Source of the DNA: Vulcanimicrobiota bacterium
Lineage (GTDB): Bacteria > Vulcanimicrobiota > Xenobia > Xenobiales > JADMJV01
Direction: 5' to 3'
Length of the DNA: 64,000 bases
NCBI GenBank assembly: GCA_019637395.1
Contig: JAHBVR010000027.1
Span: forward strand, 1-64,000
Of the stretch, positions 53,011-60,752 are shown one piece after another. Within the stretch, counting starts at the first letter, position 1. Every line of letters starts with the position of its first letter. Under the pieces are notes generated by a model. That model saw nothing but the letters and a program-made list of their open reading frames with translations. It was not told the origin of the DNA and ran no database searches. The position numbers were made by a program, and so were the translations under genes.

Positions 53011-53052
53011 TTGACCTGGATCATACTTCCTGGGCGTGATCCCGGTTAAACT
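53011..53052 (+). promoter_or_regulatory. FNR-type box 3 and orphan promoter
   Basis: TTGACCTGGATCAT (53011-53024), 22 bp, TAAACT (53047-53052). Predicted +1 at 53059. No coding gene follows on this strand before the fnr gene, which is opposite. No TAnnnT is found at the mirror position on the minus strand. Confidence 0.8.
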
Positions 53053-53058
53053 GGCCAG

Positions 53059-53126
53059 GCCGACGAAAGTTGGCCTCCAAACCTGTCAAAGTGGAGCTGG
53101 CCTTGACCAGGCCAGTTCCCTTTTTT
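53059..53126 (+). ncRNA. Candidate FNR-activated small RNA (about 68 nt)
   Basis: Starting exactly at the predicted +1, GCCGAC-GAAA-GTTGGC (53059-53074) forms a six-pair hairpin with a GNRA tetraloop. A single-stranded linker CTCCAAACCTGTCAAAGTGG follows, then a terminator hairpin (53095-53117) and TTTTTT. The linker contains CTCC, which could pair with GGAG ribosome sites, as FNR-induced FnrS-type RNAs of enterobacteria do at their targets. No ORF fits. It lies between the dehydrogenase and fnr ends. Could alternatively be the distal terminator of the dehydrogenase mRNA, but that would not explain box 3. Confidence 0.65.
53095..53126 (+). terminator. Intrinsic terminator of the small RNA
   Basis: AGCTGGCC (53095-53102), seven-base loop, GGCCAGTT (53110-53117) with one G-T pair, then CCC and TTTTTT (53121-53126). 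The T-run is only on the plus side, so it terminates rightward transcription. Confidence 0.75.
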
Positions 53127-53815
53127 CATTTTGGCAGGCTGGCGAATTGCTCCAGCAAAGCCAGGTTCTCCAGCGCGACCTGGCGGCGAATCAGGCGCAC
53201 CGCTCCCAGGCGGGCTAACGCTTGCAAGGTGCGGGAAACCGATTCGGGCGAAGCGCCCACCATCTGGCTCATCTCCGCTCGCGTCAACTCCACCGCATAG
53301 CCGTTGCGTTGGCGTAACTCCAGCAGTAAACGGGAAATGCGGGCGCGCGTGTCCAGTTGGGAAAGATTGAAGAGTTGACTCTCGGAATGACCGAGGTCCC
53401 GGGCCAGCAGCCGGGCCAGGTTCAGGGAGAGCCCGGCATCCAACTGCAAGCAGTATTGCACCGTGGCGGCATCCACAAAACAGAGCCGGCAGTCGCGCAC
53501 GGCCGTGGCCGTAGCCGTCAGGGCCTCGCCGGTCAGCAGCGAGCGATGCCCCACCACCTCCAGGCCGTGGACCAGGCGCACGATTTGCACTTCTCCGTCC
53601 AGGCTGGTGCGATGCAGCTTGAGCAGCCCCGAGTAGGTGCAGTAGATCCCCTGACTTACCTCACCTTCGCGGAAAAGCACCGATCCGCGTGGGATAATCC
53701 GAGTTTTCTTGGCGGAATTCCAGAGTTCGGTGGCTGCCTGCGAAGCGCCGCTGAGAAGTTTGTGGCCGCATTGGGCGCAATCGCTACAAGAATGGGGCGC
53801 GCACGGGTAGTTCAT
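53126..53815 (-). CDS. fnr: FNR-type oxygen-responsive regulator
   Basis: 229 aa from the ATG at 53815. Cysteines at 5, 10, 13 and 16 (MNYPCAPHSCSDCAQCGH) plus later Cys in RDCRLCF provide ligands for an oxygen-labile Fe-S cluster. CRP-type sensor barrel (IIPRGSVLFREGEVSQGIYC), long dimer helix, and a C-terminal HTH whose recognition helix reads ASPESVSRTL, with the E-x2-S-R set that reads TTGAT half-sites in FNR. The start is set by the minus-strand promoter TAGGCT (53828-53823), which lies 22 bp from box 4 and would be inside the coding region if the 53848 ATG were used. Confidence 0.9.
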   Translation of the reverse strand: MNYPCAPHSCSDCAQCGHKLLSGASQAATELWNSAKKTRIIPRGSVLFREGEVSQGIYCTYSGLLKLHRTSLDGEVQIVRLVHGLEVVGHRSLLTGEALTATATAVRDCRLCFVDAATVQYCLQLDAGLSLNLARLLARDLGHSESQLFNLSQLDTRARISRLLLELRQRNGYAVELTRAEMSQMVGASPESVSRTLQALARLGAVRLIRRQVALENLALLEQFASLPK

Positions 53816-53850
53816 GAAGTTCAGCCTAAAACGCCCCATTTTCGGCAACT

Positions 53851-53864
53851 ATGATCCAGATCAT
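53851..53864. promoter_or_regulatory. FNR-type box 4, divergent promoter (fnr / CBS protein)
   Basis: ATGATCCAGATCAT, the most symmetrical copy. Plus: 22 bp to TAAACT (53887-53892). Minus: 22 bp to TAGGCT (53828-53823), leaderless fnr start at 53815. fnr would be autoactivated. Confidence 0.83.
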
Positions 53865-53900
53865 AGGGGTCCGGGCCGGCTCCGTTTAAACTGAGGAATC

Positions 53901-54509
53901 TTGATCTGGCCTCATCACATTCCCACCACGCCGCCGGCTCCCCAGAGCGAAAGTCATCCCCCCCTCGAGCCCATTCATGGCTGCGCGGAACTCGAGCCCG
54001 TCGGCCCCGGCCTTCCTCGCCGCCAGAGCGCCGGCCCTTCCCCCGATCGGGTAGGAGCCTGGATGCAGAGCCCGGTAGTGACCTGCCTGCCGGACCAGAA
54101 CCTGGGAGAATTGATGGAACTACTCAGTGTCCATCACATTTCCGGCGTCCCCGTGGTCGATCCGGAAGGAGCCTTGCTGGGGGTAGTATCGCAAACGGAT
54201 GTAGCCGCCTACCTGGGTGGAATTTATACGGAGCAAGCGCGTTCCGGCCATGGCTACCACCAGGGCAGGCTGGCCTACTACAACCCGCTGGAACAACAGG
54301 TCGATCCGTTACTGCGACAGAGCACGGTGGCCGAGATTCTCTCCACCACCGTGCACTGCGTATCGCCTCAGGCCAGCTTGCACGAGGTGACGGAAATCAT
54401 GTTGCGGGAGCACGTTCACCGCCTCCCGGTCCTGGAAGGGGGCAAGCTGGTCGGCCTGATTTCCACGCTGGACGTGCTGCGCATCTTGCGAGATCGCCAC
54501 TCCTTATGA
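53901..54509 (+). CDS. CBS-pair protein
   Basis: Up to 202 aa if started at the TTG at 53901, which lies two bases after the predicted +1; an internal ATG at 54062 begins right at the first CBS motif (MQSPVVTCLPDQNLGELMEL). Two CBS domains: HHISGVPVVDPEGALLGVVS and HVHRLPVLEGGKLVGLISTL. The ~50 residues before are Pro-rich and unlike the family. CBS pairs bind adenine nucleotides. The stop codon lies in box 5. Start uncertain. Confidence 0.8.
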   Translation: MIWPHHIPTTPPAPQSESHPPLEPIHGCAELEPVGPGLPRRQSAGPSPDRVGAWMQSPVVTCLPDQNLGELMELLSVHHISGVPVVDPEGALLGVVSQTDVAAYLGGIYTEQARSGHGYHQGRLAYYNPLEQQVDPLLRQSTVAEILSTTVHCVSPQASLHEVTEIMLREHVHRLPVLEGGKLVGLISTLDVLRILRDRHSL

Positions 54510-54547
54510 TCGGGATCATATGGGCGGCCCGCCGCCAGAGCTAAAGT
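54506..54547 (+). promoter_or_regulatory. FNR-type box 5 and promoter (PLP enzyme)
   Basis: ATGATCGGGATCAT (54506-54519) overlaps the CBS gene stop codon; 22 bp further is TAAAGT (54542-54547), six bases before the ATG at 54554. Confidence 0.83.
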
Positions 54548-54553
54548 TTAGCC

Positions 54554-55753
54554 ATGCAAGACCAGGATTGGCTGAGCGAGCGCGGTGCTCATTTAAAGAA
54601 ACGCGCCCTGGAGGAGCGCCACGTAGTGCCTCCGGCGTCCACCTCGGTCGCCTATCAATTGGAAAATAGCCAGCGGCAATTTCAGCTGGATGAGCCGAGC
54701 CGGGCCATGCTCGAAGAAAACCTGGCTTGCGCGGAGGGAGCCGAATGTGCGGTCACCTTCGCCAGCGGAATGGGAGCCATCTCGGCCGCCCTGTGTAATT
54801 GCGCCACGGCCGGGGAGCACATTCTCAGCCACAACCTTCTTGATGGAGCCACCTGCAGCTTGCTGAAGAACTGGTTGCCGCGCTTCGGAATAGAAACCAG
54901 TGGCGCTGATTTCACTCAGCTAGAATCGGCCAGGCGACACCTCCGCCCCAATACCCGGGTGCTCTACTTTGAGTCCCCGGTCAACCTTGACCTGCGCCTA
55001 ATCGACATCGCAGCCGTGGCCGAGTGGGCGCGCGAAATCAACCGGGAGCGCCGTCCTGAGCAACGGTTGTGGATGATCGTGGACAATACCCTGGCCACCC
55101 CCTACGGACAACGTCCCCTGAGGCTGGGGGCCGACCTGGTTGTCTCCAGCCTGACCAAAAATATCGGGGGCTTCGGCGCCGACCTGGGTGGAATGGTGGC
55201 GGGACCCAGCGTCTTTGAAAACAGCTGGATGTCTTTTCGCAAAGATTTCGGGGGCCTGCTCTCCCCCCGCAACGCCTGGCATTTTCTGGTCTACGGCCTG
55301 CCCACGCTGCCGGTGCGCTTCCGCCAACAACAGGAGTCGGCTATGAAACTGGCCCGCTTCCTGGAGCGCCATCCATGTATCGAGAAGGTCGCCTACCCGG
55401 GCCTGGAATCTTTCCCACAGCGAGAACTGGCTCGCCGGCAGATGCAAGACTACGATGGGCGCTTCGCCCCGGGAACGATGATTCACTTCCGGCTGCGCGA
55501 GCCCGTTCCCAATACCGGCGAGAACGCGCGCAAATTCATCGATTATCTGGCCAATCATGCTTACGCCATCACCATGGCCGCCAGTCTCGGGCAGATCCGC
55601 ACCCTGGTGGAGCATCCCTACTCGATGAGCGGAGCACCGCTCGATCCAGGCGGCATTCGCCTTTCGGTGGGACTGGAGAAGGCCGACGACCTGATCCATG
55701 AGCTTTCGGAAGCTCTGGAGACGGTCTTTCAGCCTGAGAACCACCGTCCATGA
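54554..55753 (+). CDS. PLP-dependent Cys/Met metabolism enzyme (gamma-lyase/gamma-synthase type)
   Basis: 399 aa of the trans-sulfuration family: VVPPASTSVAYQLEN, ECAVTFASGMGAISAALCN, IVDNTLATPYGQRPLRLGAD and the PLP lysine in VVSSLTKNIGGFGADLGG. The C-terminus has the family's substrate Arg in GGIRLSVGLEKADDLI. Methionine gamma-lyase, cystathionine gamma-lyase and gamma-synthase cannot be separated from sequence alone. Leaderless start and FNR box upstream: it may supply sulfide or ammonia and alpha-keto acids under anoxia. Confidence 0.88.
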   Translation: MQDQDWLSERGAHLKKRALEERHVVPPASTSVAYQLENSQRQFQLDEPSRAMLEENLACAEGAECAVTFASGMGAISAALCNCATAGEHILSHNLLDGATCSLLKNWLPRFGIETSGADFTQLESARRHLRPNTRVLYFESPVNLDLRLIDIAAVAEWAREINRERRPEQRLWMIVDNTLATPYGQRPLRLGADLVVSSLTKNIGGFGADLGGMVAGPSVFENSWMSFRKDFGGLLSPRNAWHFLVYGLPTLPVRFRQQQESAMKLARFLERHPCIEKVAYPGLESFPQRELARRQMQDYDGRFAPGTMIHFRLREPVPNTGENARKFIDYLANHAYAITMAASLGQIRTLVEHPYSMSGAPLDPGGIRLSVGLEKADDLIHELSEALETVFQPENHRP

Positions 55754-55791
55754 TCTGGATCAAAGTTTGTCAGCCGGGTTCTTGGTAGGCT
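55750..55791 (+). promoter_or_regulatory. FNR-type box 6 and promoter
   Basis: ATGATCTGGATCAA (55750-55763) overlaps the stop of the PLP-enzyme gene; 22 bp on is TAGGCT (55786-55791), +1 near 55798. The downstream gene has a leader and a ribosome site. Confidence 0.8.
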
Positions 55792-55825
55792 GGAAAAAGA
55801 CAGCAAACCGCACCTGGAGGCACAC

Positions 55826-56626
55826 TTGGCGATCTTCTCTTCTTTCGGAAATTTTCAGACCCAGTTCTCGAGTCCGTTGATGACGCCCCGCTACACCCCC
55901 CAGGCTTCTCCTTTTTTGCCAGCGCCCAATGCCTGGCAGGTGGGCTTGCTTTTGCAGCAACTGAGCCAGGCCCTGCTTCAACTACAGAGCCTGTGGGGCG
56001 GCCTGGTCGGCCCCACCGGCCAGCAGAGTAGCGGCACTCCCCTACCCCCCTATGGCGGAGACCTGGGCGACATCCAATCCTATCTGCAGGCCCAACGCCT
56101 GGGCGGCACCCTGGAGGGCAAAACGGGAATTGCGCAAAGCGATGCGATTCCCGGCACTCGTTTCGCCCGGGTAGAGAATCCTGAAGCCTGGCAGGCCAGC
56201 GTCGCCCGCAACTATGCCTACCAGTTTGCCGCCTACGCCATCGACGCGGACGCCCTCTCCGCCCAGGGCGTGGACGCGGGCGCTCGAGCCCTGCCCACCA
56301 TGAATCCGCAGGCGCAACTCTTTGTCCAGGTCGCTTCCGTGTTCAAGGGGAACCTTTTGGGGGGACCCGGATTTTACAACAATCCCGGCCTCAAGCAATT
56401 GTTGCTGCAACACGGCCTGAGCGATTTGGCCAAGGCCGAGGGGGTCGGTGAAACCGATGTGCAAACCATTGGAGCCGTAACCAAGGCTTTGAACAGCGGG
56501 CAACTCAGCCTGGACCAGGTGATCAGCAGCGGCACGATCGACAATATGCAACGCTATCAGCAAGTCATTTCCTATGTTCAGAGCGGCCAATTCAACGCCG
56601 CCCTGCAACGTTACGACCAGGCCTGA
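55826..56626 (+). CDS. Hypothetical protein under FNR-type control (266 aa)
   Basis: TTG start at 55826 after CTGGAGG (five-base gap). Pro/Phe/Gln-rich start (FSSFGNFQTQFSSPL), a helix (QVGLLLQQLSQALLQLQSLW), then an alpha-helical body (QLFVQVASVFKGNLLGG, LSDLAKAEGVGETDVQTIGA, SYVQSGQFNAALQRYDQA). No Sec signal; no family known to me. The Q-rich start is like the exported proteins of the 3.6-14.7 kb region, but here it is an FNR-type target between a PLP enzyme and a flavoprotein. Confidence 0.7.
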   Translation: MAIFSSFGNFQTQFSSPLMTPRYTPQASPFLPAPNAWQVGLLLQQLSQALLQLQSLWGGLVGPTGQQSSGTPLPPYGGDLGDIQSYLQAQRLGGTLEGKTGIAQSDAIPGTRFARVENPEAWQASVARNYAYQFAAYAIDADALSAQGVDAGARALPTMNPQAQLFVQVASVFKGNLLGGPGFYNNPGLKQLLLQHGLSDLAKAEGVGETDVQTIGAVTKALNSGQLSLDQVISSGTIDNMQRYQQVISYVQSGQFNAALQRYDQA

Positions 56627-56664
56627 TCCAGGTCATACATTTTGGCGGCGCGGCCGGCCATACT
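56623..56664 (+). promoter_or_regulatory. FNR-type box 7 and promoter (flavoprotein and sensor kinase)
   Basis: CTGATCCAGGTCAT (56623-56636) overlaps the stop codon of the preceding gene; 22 bp on is CATACT (56659-56664), six bases before the ATG at 56671. Confidence 0.78.
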
Positions 56665-56670
56665 GGAAAT

Positions 56671-57795
56671 ATGAAAAGGACCACCATTCTCATTCTTGGG
56701 GCCGGTCCCGCCGGCCTGTCCATCGGCTACGAACTGGCCCGCCGCAATCTGGACTTTCTCATTCTCGAGAAAGGGAAAGTTGCCGGCGAGTCCTTTGCCC
56801 ACTATCCACAGAATATTTTCTTTGGACCCTGGGTCAACAATACCTTACCCGGCTCGCGGGTCGCCTGGAACTGGCTGCTGCGCCGCTCGACGCAACCCGC
56901 CTATACCTGGTATCTGCAGGAATACGCACGCCGCCAACAATTGCCTATTCAATATGGCTGCCGCGTAGAGAAGGTGGAGCGCGACCGGGAAGGCTATCTG
57001 GTCACAACCAATCAGGGAGTCCACCACTGCCAACTACTGGTCAACTGCACCGGCTACTTCAGTACGCCGAACCGGCCCCATTACCCGGGCCAGGACGACT
57101 CCCCGATTCCCACCATGCACACCAGCCAGTATCGCCATATCGACGACTTGCGGCGTTGCCTGCGCCGGTCATCCGGGCGGGTGCTGGTGGTGGGAGCGGG
57201 ACTGAGCGCCGGTGAGATGGTGGCCGAGCTGAGGAAAAATGGTTTCGAAGTAGCCTTGAGTCATCGCGGGAAACTGGTTTTTGGCCCCTCTCCTCTCACC
57301 GAGGCTCTGCTCTCTCCCTTCTCCTGGTTGGCCGAACGGGCGGCCCTGGCTCTGGGCCTGCGCCTCAATTCCAATCCGCCCATGGCGGGCGGTGAAACGC
57401 GGCGCCTGATCGACTCCGGAGAAGTGCCGGTTTTCCCGGCCATCGAGCATTTTTCCGGCCCCTTCATTCGCTTCGTAAACGGACGGGAAGAGCGTTTTGA
57501 CGGCGTGGTTTGGGCCACCGGTTATCGCTACACTCTGGGCCATCTGAGCGCCATCCTGCCCGAGGGAGAAGTGCAACTGCTCGAGATGGAGTCGCTGGTT
57601 TCGCCGGGTCTGTTCTTCCTGGGCCTGGACCAGCAACGAAGCTATCGCAGTCGCTTTCTGCGGGGAATTCGCTCGGACGCGCGGCGGTTGGCTCAGATCC
57701 TGGATGAGCGCCTGGCCCTCAGGCTACCGCCTCCTCCGTTGGAAGAAAAGCTCTTCGACCTGGACGCGTTGCCCGACCTCGTCACCGCTTCTTGA
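56671..57795 (+). CDS. FAD-dependent oxidoreductase (flavin monooxygenase-like)
   Basis: 374 aa. N-terminal FAD Rossmann motif ILILGAGPAGLSIGYELARR, then a second dinucleotide motif VLVVGAGLSAGEMVAELRKN and an FMO-type GVVWATGYRY strand near the end. Family members hydroxylate or reduce small molecules with NAD(P)H; substrate unknown. Stop overlaps the kinase frame (TTGA). Confidence 0.85.
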   Translation: MKRTTILILGAGPAGLSIGYELARRNLDFLILEKGKVAGESFAHYPQNIFFGPWVNNTLPGSRVAWNWLLRRSTQPAYTWYLQEYARRQQLPIQYGCRVEKVERDREGYLVTTNQGVHHCQLLVNCTGYFSTPNRPHYPGQDDSPIPTMHTSQYRHIDDLRRCLRRSSGRVLVVGAGLSAGEMVAELRKNGFEVALSHRGKLVFGPSPLTEALLSPFSWLAERAALALGLRLNSNPPMAGGETRRLIDSGEVPVFPAIEHFSGPFIRFVNGREERFDGVVWATGYRYTLGHLSAILPEGEVQLLEMESLVSPGLFFLGLDQQRSYRSRFLRGIRSDARRLAQILDERLALRLPPPPLEEKLFDLDALPDLVTAS

Positions 57796-57830
57796 GAAGG
57801 CCCCCCTCGCCCGGCCGAGAATGGGCCGGA

Positions 57831-59219
57831 ATGCTGGAACACCTGCCTGAATCCTTGCGTGATCGGTTACTGGCATTCTACCTGGAGCTGGACGAGAGTC
57901 TGCCGTTGCAAGACTCTTTGTGCAGACTGATCGAGGCCAGCGCGGCCAGCCTGGATCCTCATCATCTGGTGGTGGTGGTGCCGATGGTGGATGGCTGGTT
58001 GGCCTTGACCTCTACCGGAGTGGTTTACCGCGGCAGCGAGCAACCCCGCCAGGACTTCGGCCAACCTCCCGAGATGCTCCCCCTGGAGTCTATTTCTATC
58101 AGCTATCCAGGCAAGGCCGAGCAGGGATGGTTGACGGTCTATGGTGATACACCGGATCCGCAACTGGCCCTGCAGCTCCCCAGTTGGGGCCGGATCGCCC
58201 AACAGTTGGTCCATCGCGCCAGTTATCAGGAGCGCCACCAATCTTACCTGGCTTATGTCGAAGCGGCGGTGGACGCCATCATGACTATCGACTTCAAGGG
58301 CACGATCCATCTCTTCAATCCTGGGGCCACTCGTATGTTCGGCTACCAGCCCGAAGAGGTCATCGGGAAAAATGTGAGCATTTTGATGCCTCCCCCCTAC
58401 TCGGCGGATCACGACGGCTACCTGGACCACTACCGCACCACCGGAGAAAAGAAAATCATCGGCATCGGCCGCCGCGTGCCGGCGCGCCGGAAAGACGGGA
58501 GCATTTTTCCGGCCCATCTGGCCGTCACCGAATATTCGCGGGGCAGCGAGAGGTATTTTATCGGGACCCTGCGCGATCTTTCCGATTTTGTGGAGGCGCG
58601 TAGCCGGGCGGTGGTGGAAGAACGCAAACATCTCTCCCGAGAGTTGCATGACTCGGTTTCGCAGGCGCTTTTCGGCATCGTACTGGGCACGCTGGCTATC
58701 AAGAACGCCCTGCCCGCTGGAGACAGTGCCCACGAAGCGGTCGACTACGTGCTCCATCTGGCGGAATCGGGTCTGGCCGAAATGCGCACGCTCATTTTTG
58801 AGTTGCGCCCGGAATCTCTCGAGTCAGATGGCTTGCTGGCCTGCCTGCAGCGGCAGATGGAAGCCCTGGCCAAGCGCTATAAGATCTCCCTGGCGCTGGA
58901 GGGGTGCAGTGAAGAACCGGTTCTCGACCTGCCCATCAAGCATGAGGTCTATCGCTTGATTATGGAGTCACTGCACAACGTGGTGAAGCACGCCCAGGCA
59001 CAACGCTGCAGCGTATATTTGGAGCGCCTGCCGGGAGAATACCAGGTGCGGGTGGAGGATGACGGCACGGGCTTCGAACTGGCCACCGTGCCTCACAGCC
59101 GGGTTGGACTCGCTTCCATGCGGGAGCGAGTAGCTCAATTGGGCGGACGCCTGAAGATCGAAACCGCACCCGGGCAAGGAACCCGGGTGCTGGTCAATTT
59201 ACCCGCCTCGAGCCACTGA
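57831..59219 (+). CDS. FixL-like haem-PAS oxygen sensor kinase with NarX-type transmitter
   Basis: 462 aa from the ATG at 57831 (a TTG at 57792 would add 13 residues). Residues ~1-125 form a GAF-like unknown. Residues ~135-250 are a PAS domain with FixL signatures: NVSILMPPPYSADHDGYLDH, then KIIGIGRRVPARRKDG; His194 and Arg214 match the haem-ligand His and the O2-coupling Arg of FixL. The transmitter is HisKA_3 (RELHDSVSQALFGIVLGTLA, His273) plus an ATPase lid (GLASMRERVAQLGGRLKIE). FixL itself has a HisKA; this is a FixL sensor on a NarX-style kinase. It should signal to the NarL-type regulator at 49929. Confidence 0.87.
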   Translation: MLEHLPESLRDRLLAFYLELDESLPLQDSLCRLIEASAASLDPHHLVVVVPMVDGWLALTSTGVVYRGSEQPRQDFGQPPEMLPLESISISYPGKAEQGWLTVYGDTPDPQLALQLPSWGRIAQQLVHRASYQERHQSYLAYVEAAVDAIMTIDFKGTIHLFNPGATRMFGYQPEEVIGKNVSILMPPPYSADHDGYLDHYRTTGEKKIIGIGRRVPARRKDGSIFPAHLAVTEYSRGSERYFIGTLRDLSDFVEARSRAVVEERKHLSRELHDSVSQALFGIVLGTLAIKNALPAGDSAHEAVDYVLHLAESGLAEMRTLIFELRPESLESDGLLACLQRQMEALAKRYKISLALEGCSEEPVLDLPIKHEVYRLIMESLHNVVKHAQAQRCSVYLERLPGEYQVRVEDDGTGFELATVPHSRVGLASMRERVAQLGGRLKIETAPGQGTRVLVNLPASSH

Positions 59220-59224
59220 GCGCC

Positions 59225-59719
59225 CTAAAGACCCAGCAGGCGGACGCTCAGCTCGCGCCGGCTGCCGAGCATCTGGCTCAATTCTCCAATTAAATCGCTG
59301 GAGGTGATGATTCCGGTCAATTCTCCGCCGCGGGTCACCAACACGCGGTGAATTTGGCCGCGTAGGAAATACTCGCAAATCACGCCCAGTGGCGTATCTT
59401 CCTCGACGGCGAAGACGGCCGGAGTCATAATGTCCTTGACGGTCAGATGCTGGCCCGTCGCGGCCAGTTCGTGGAAGCCGCGCGGCAAATGCGCCCCAGA
59501 ATTCCAATATTGCGAGGAGGGCAGCTCGGGATCGCTTTCCAGTCCTCCCTGATAGACCAGATCATAGATGGATACAACGCCAATCGGCCATCCCTGGCGA
59601 TTCATCACCGGCACTCCCGAGATGGAATGGTCGCGTAAAAGCTTGGTCAATGTTTCCAGACTGGTTGTTTCCGTTACCGCGTAGATTTCGCGGGTCATAA
59701 TATCTCGAGCTACCTTCAT
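59225..59719 (-). CDS. CBS-pair protein
   Basis: 164 aa. MKVARDIMTREIYAVTETTS, SISGVPVMNRQGWPIGVVSI, then VKDIMTPAVFAVEEDTPLGV, HRVLVTRGGELTGIITSSDL: two CBS domains with an adenosine-binding pattern. Strong AGGAGG ribosome site. No FNR box in the 110 bases ahead. Tail-to-tail with the kinase. Confidence 0.9.
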   Translation of the reverse strand: MKVARDIMTREIYAVTETTSLETLTKLLRDHSISGVPVMNRQGWPIGVVSIYDLVYQGGLESDPELPSSQYWNSGAHLPRGFHELAATGQHLTVKDIMTPAVFAVEEDTPLGVICEYFLRGQIHRVLVTRGGELTGIITSSDLIGELSQMLGSRRELSVRLLGL

Positions 59720-59828
59720 TTGCGCCTCCTGTTGGCTGATTGCTAGTTACACCTTAGATCGGCTGCCGGCGGCTGAATATGATGTAGCTCAGGAAGGCCC
59801 CAAAGCCTGGAACCAGAAGCTTGCGGCC

Positions 59829-60752
59829 ATGAGACATCGGCCCCGTCGCGAGTCTTTCCGAGAGAAAGGTCTGACTCCACAACAGCAGGTGGAGTCCTTG
59901 AACGCTCGAGGCCTTTCGATGGGAGATACCCACAAGGCCAAACGCCATTTGGAGCACATCAACTACCATCGGTTGCTGCCGTATTGGGAGGGCTTGCTCG
60001 AGAGCGACGGGCGTTTCCGCCAGGGATCCACTTTCGACTCGGTGTTGCGGCGTTACACCTTCGATCGCAAGCTCCGCCTTTTGATGCTGGATGCTATCGA
60101 GCGCCTCGAGGTTTCCGTACGCAGTCGCTGGTCCAATCACATGGCCGTGCGCCACGGCCCGCTCTGCCTGGCCGATGCGGAACTCTTCCAGGATCGCCGC
60201 GCCCATCAGCGTTCTTACGAATCGGTGCTGCATTTTTACGCGGGCAGTGAGGACGAATACGTGCGCAAGTTTCGCGAACGTTACGCTCGCGGGCAAACGC
60301 CACCCATCTGGATCTGCAGTGAAATGTTATCCTTGGGACAGTTGGCCCACTGGCTGGCCAATCTGCGGGACCCGCGCGACTTGCACGCGGTTTGCTATAC
60401 CTACCAGTTGCACAGTGCCTGCTTCCTGAGTTTTCTGGCCCACCTGACCGAGGTACGCAACCTGGCCGCCCATCACTCGCGCCTCTTCAATCGAAAGCTT
60501 ACAAGCTTTCTCTTTCCAGAAGAGTTTCCGGATGGTCTGACTTCGCTGGAAAACTCCAGCCAGGGCACTATCTACAACACGGTGGTCATGCTGGACTACC
60601 TTTTGGGAGTCATCTCCCCCGGTCACTCCTGGACGCGCCGCCTGGCCCACAGTCTCAGCCGACACGCCGATCTGCCCGACGAGATGGGCTTCCCGCTCGG
60701 CTGGAAGGCACGCTATCCTTTTACAGAAGTTGCGTCGGCGGGGCGGCCTTGA
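59829..60752 (+). CDS. Abi family protein (AbiD/AbiF, HEPN)
   Basis: 307 aa. Opening KGLTPQQQVESLNARGLSMG, then LEHINYHRLLPYWEGL, the LRLLMLDAIERLEVSVRSRW helix and the HEPN motif VRNLAAHHSRLFNRKL (R-x4-H). Complete, in contrast with the remnant at 11048. Family members cause abortive infection of phage-infected cells, probably by RNA cleavage. Found between a CBS gene and the DUF1269 operon; no antitoxin neighbour is seen. Ends in a 32-base overlap with the DUF1269 gene. Confidence 0.85.
   Translation: MRHRPRRESFREKGLTPQQQVESLNARGLSMGDTHKAKRHLEHINYHRLLPYWEGLLESDGRFRQGSTFDSVLRRYTFDRKLRLLMLDAIERLEVSVRSRWSNHMAVRHGPLCLADAELFQDRRAHQRSYESVLHFYAGSEDEYVRKFRERYARGQTPPIWICSEMLSLGQLAHWLANLRDPRDLHAVCYTYQLHSACFLSFLAHLTEVRNLAAHHSRLFNRKLTSFLFPEEFPDGLTSLENSSQGTIYNTVVMLDYLLGVISPGHSWTRRLAHSLSRHADLPDEMGFPLGWKARYPFTEVASAGRP

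Noticed and set aside
53090-53126. Terminator of fnr on the minus strand
   Set aside because: On that strand the hairpin is followed by CTCCACTTTGAC without a T-run; the T-run is on the plus side only.
53901-53914. TTGATCTGGCCTCA as a tenth FNR box
   Set aside because: The second half-site is wrong (GCCTCA) and no -10 follows at 22 bp; it is the start of the CBS coding frame.
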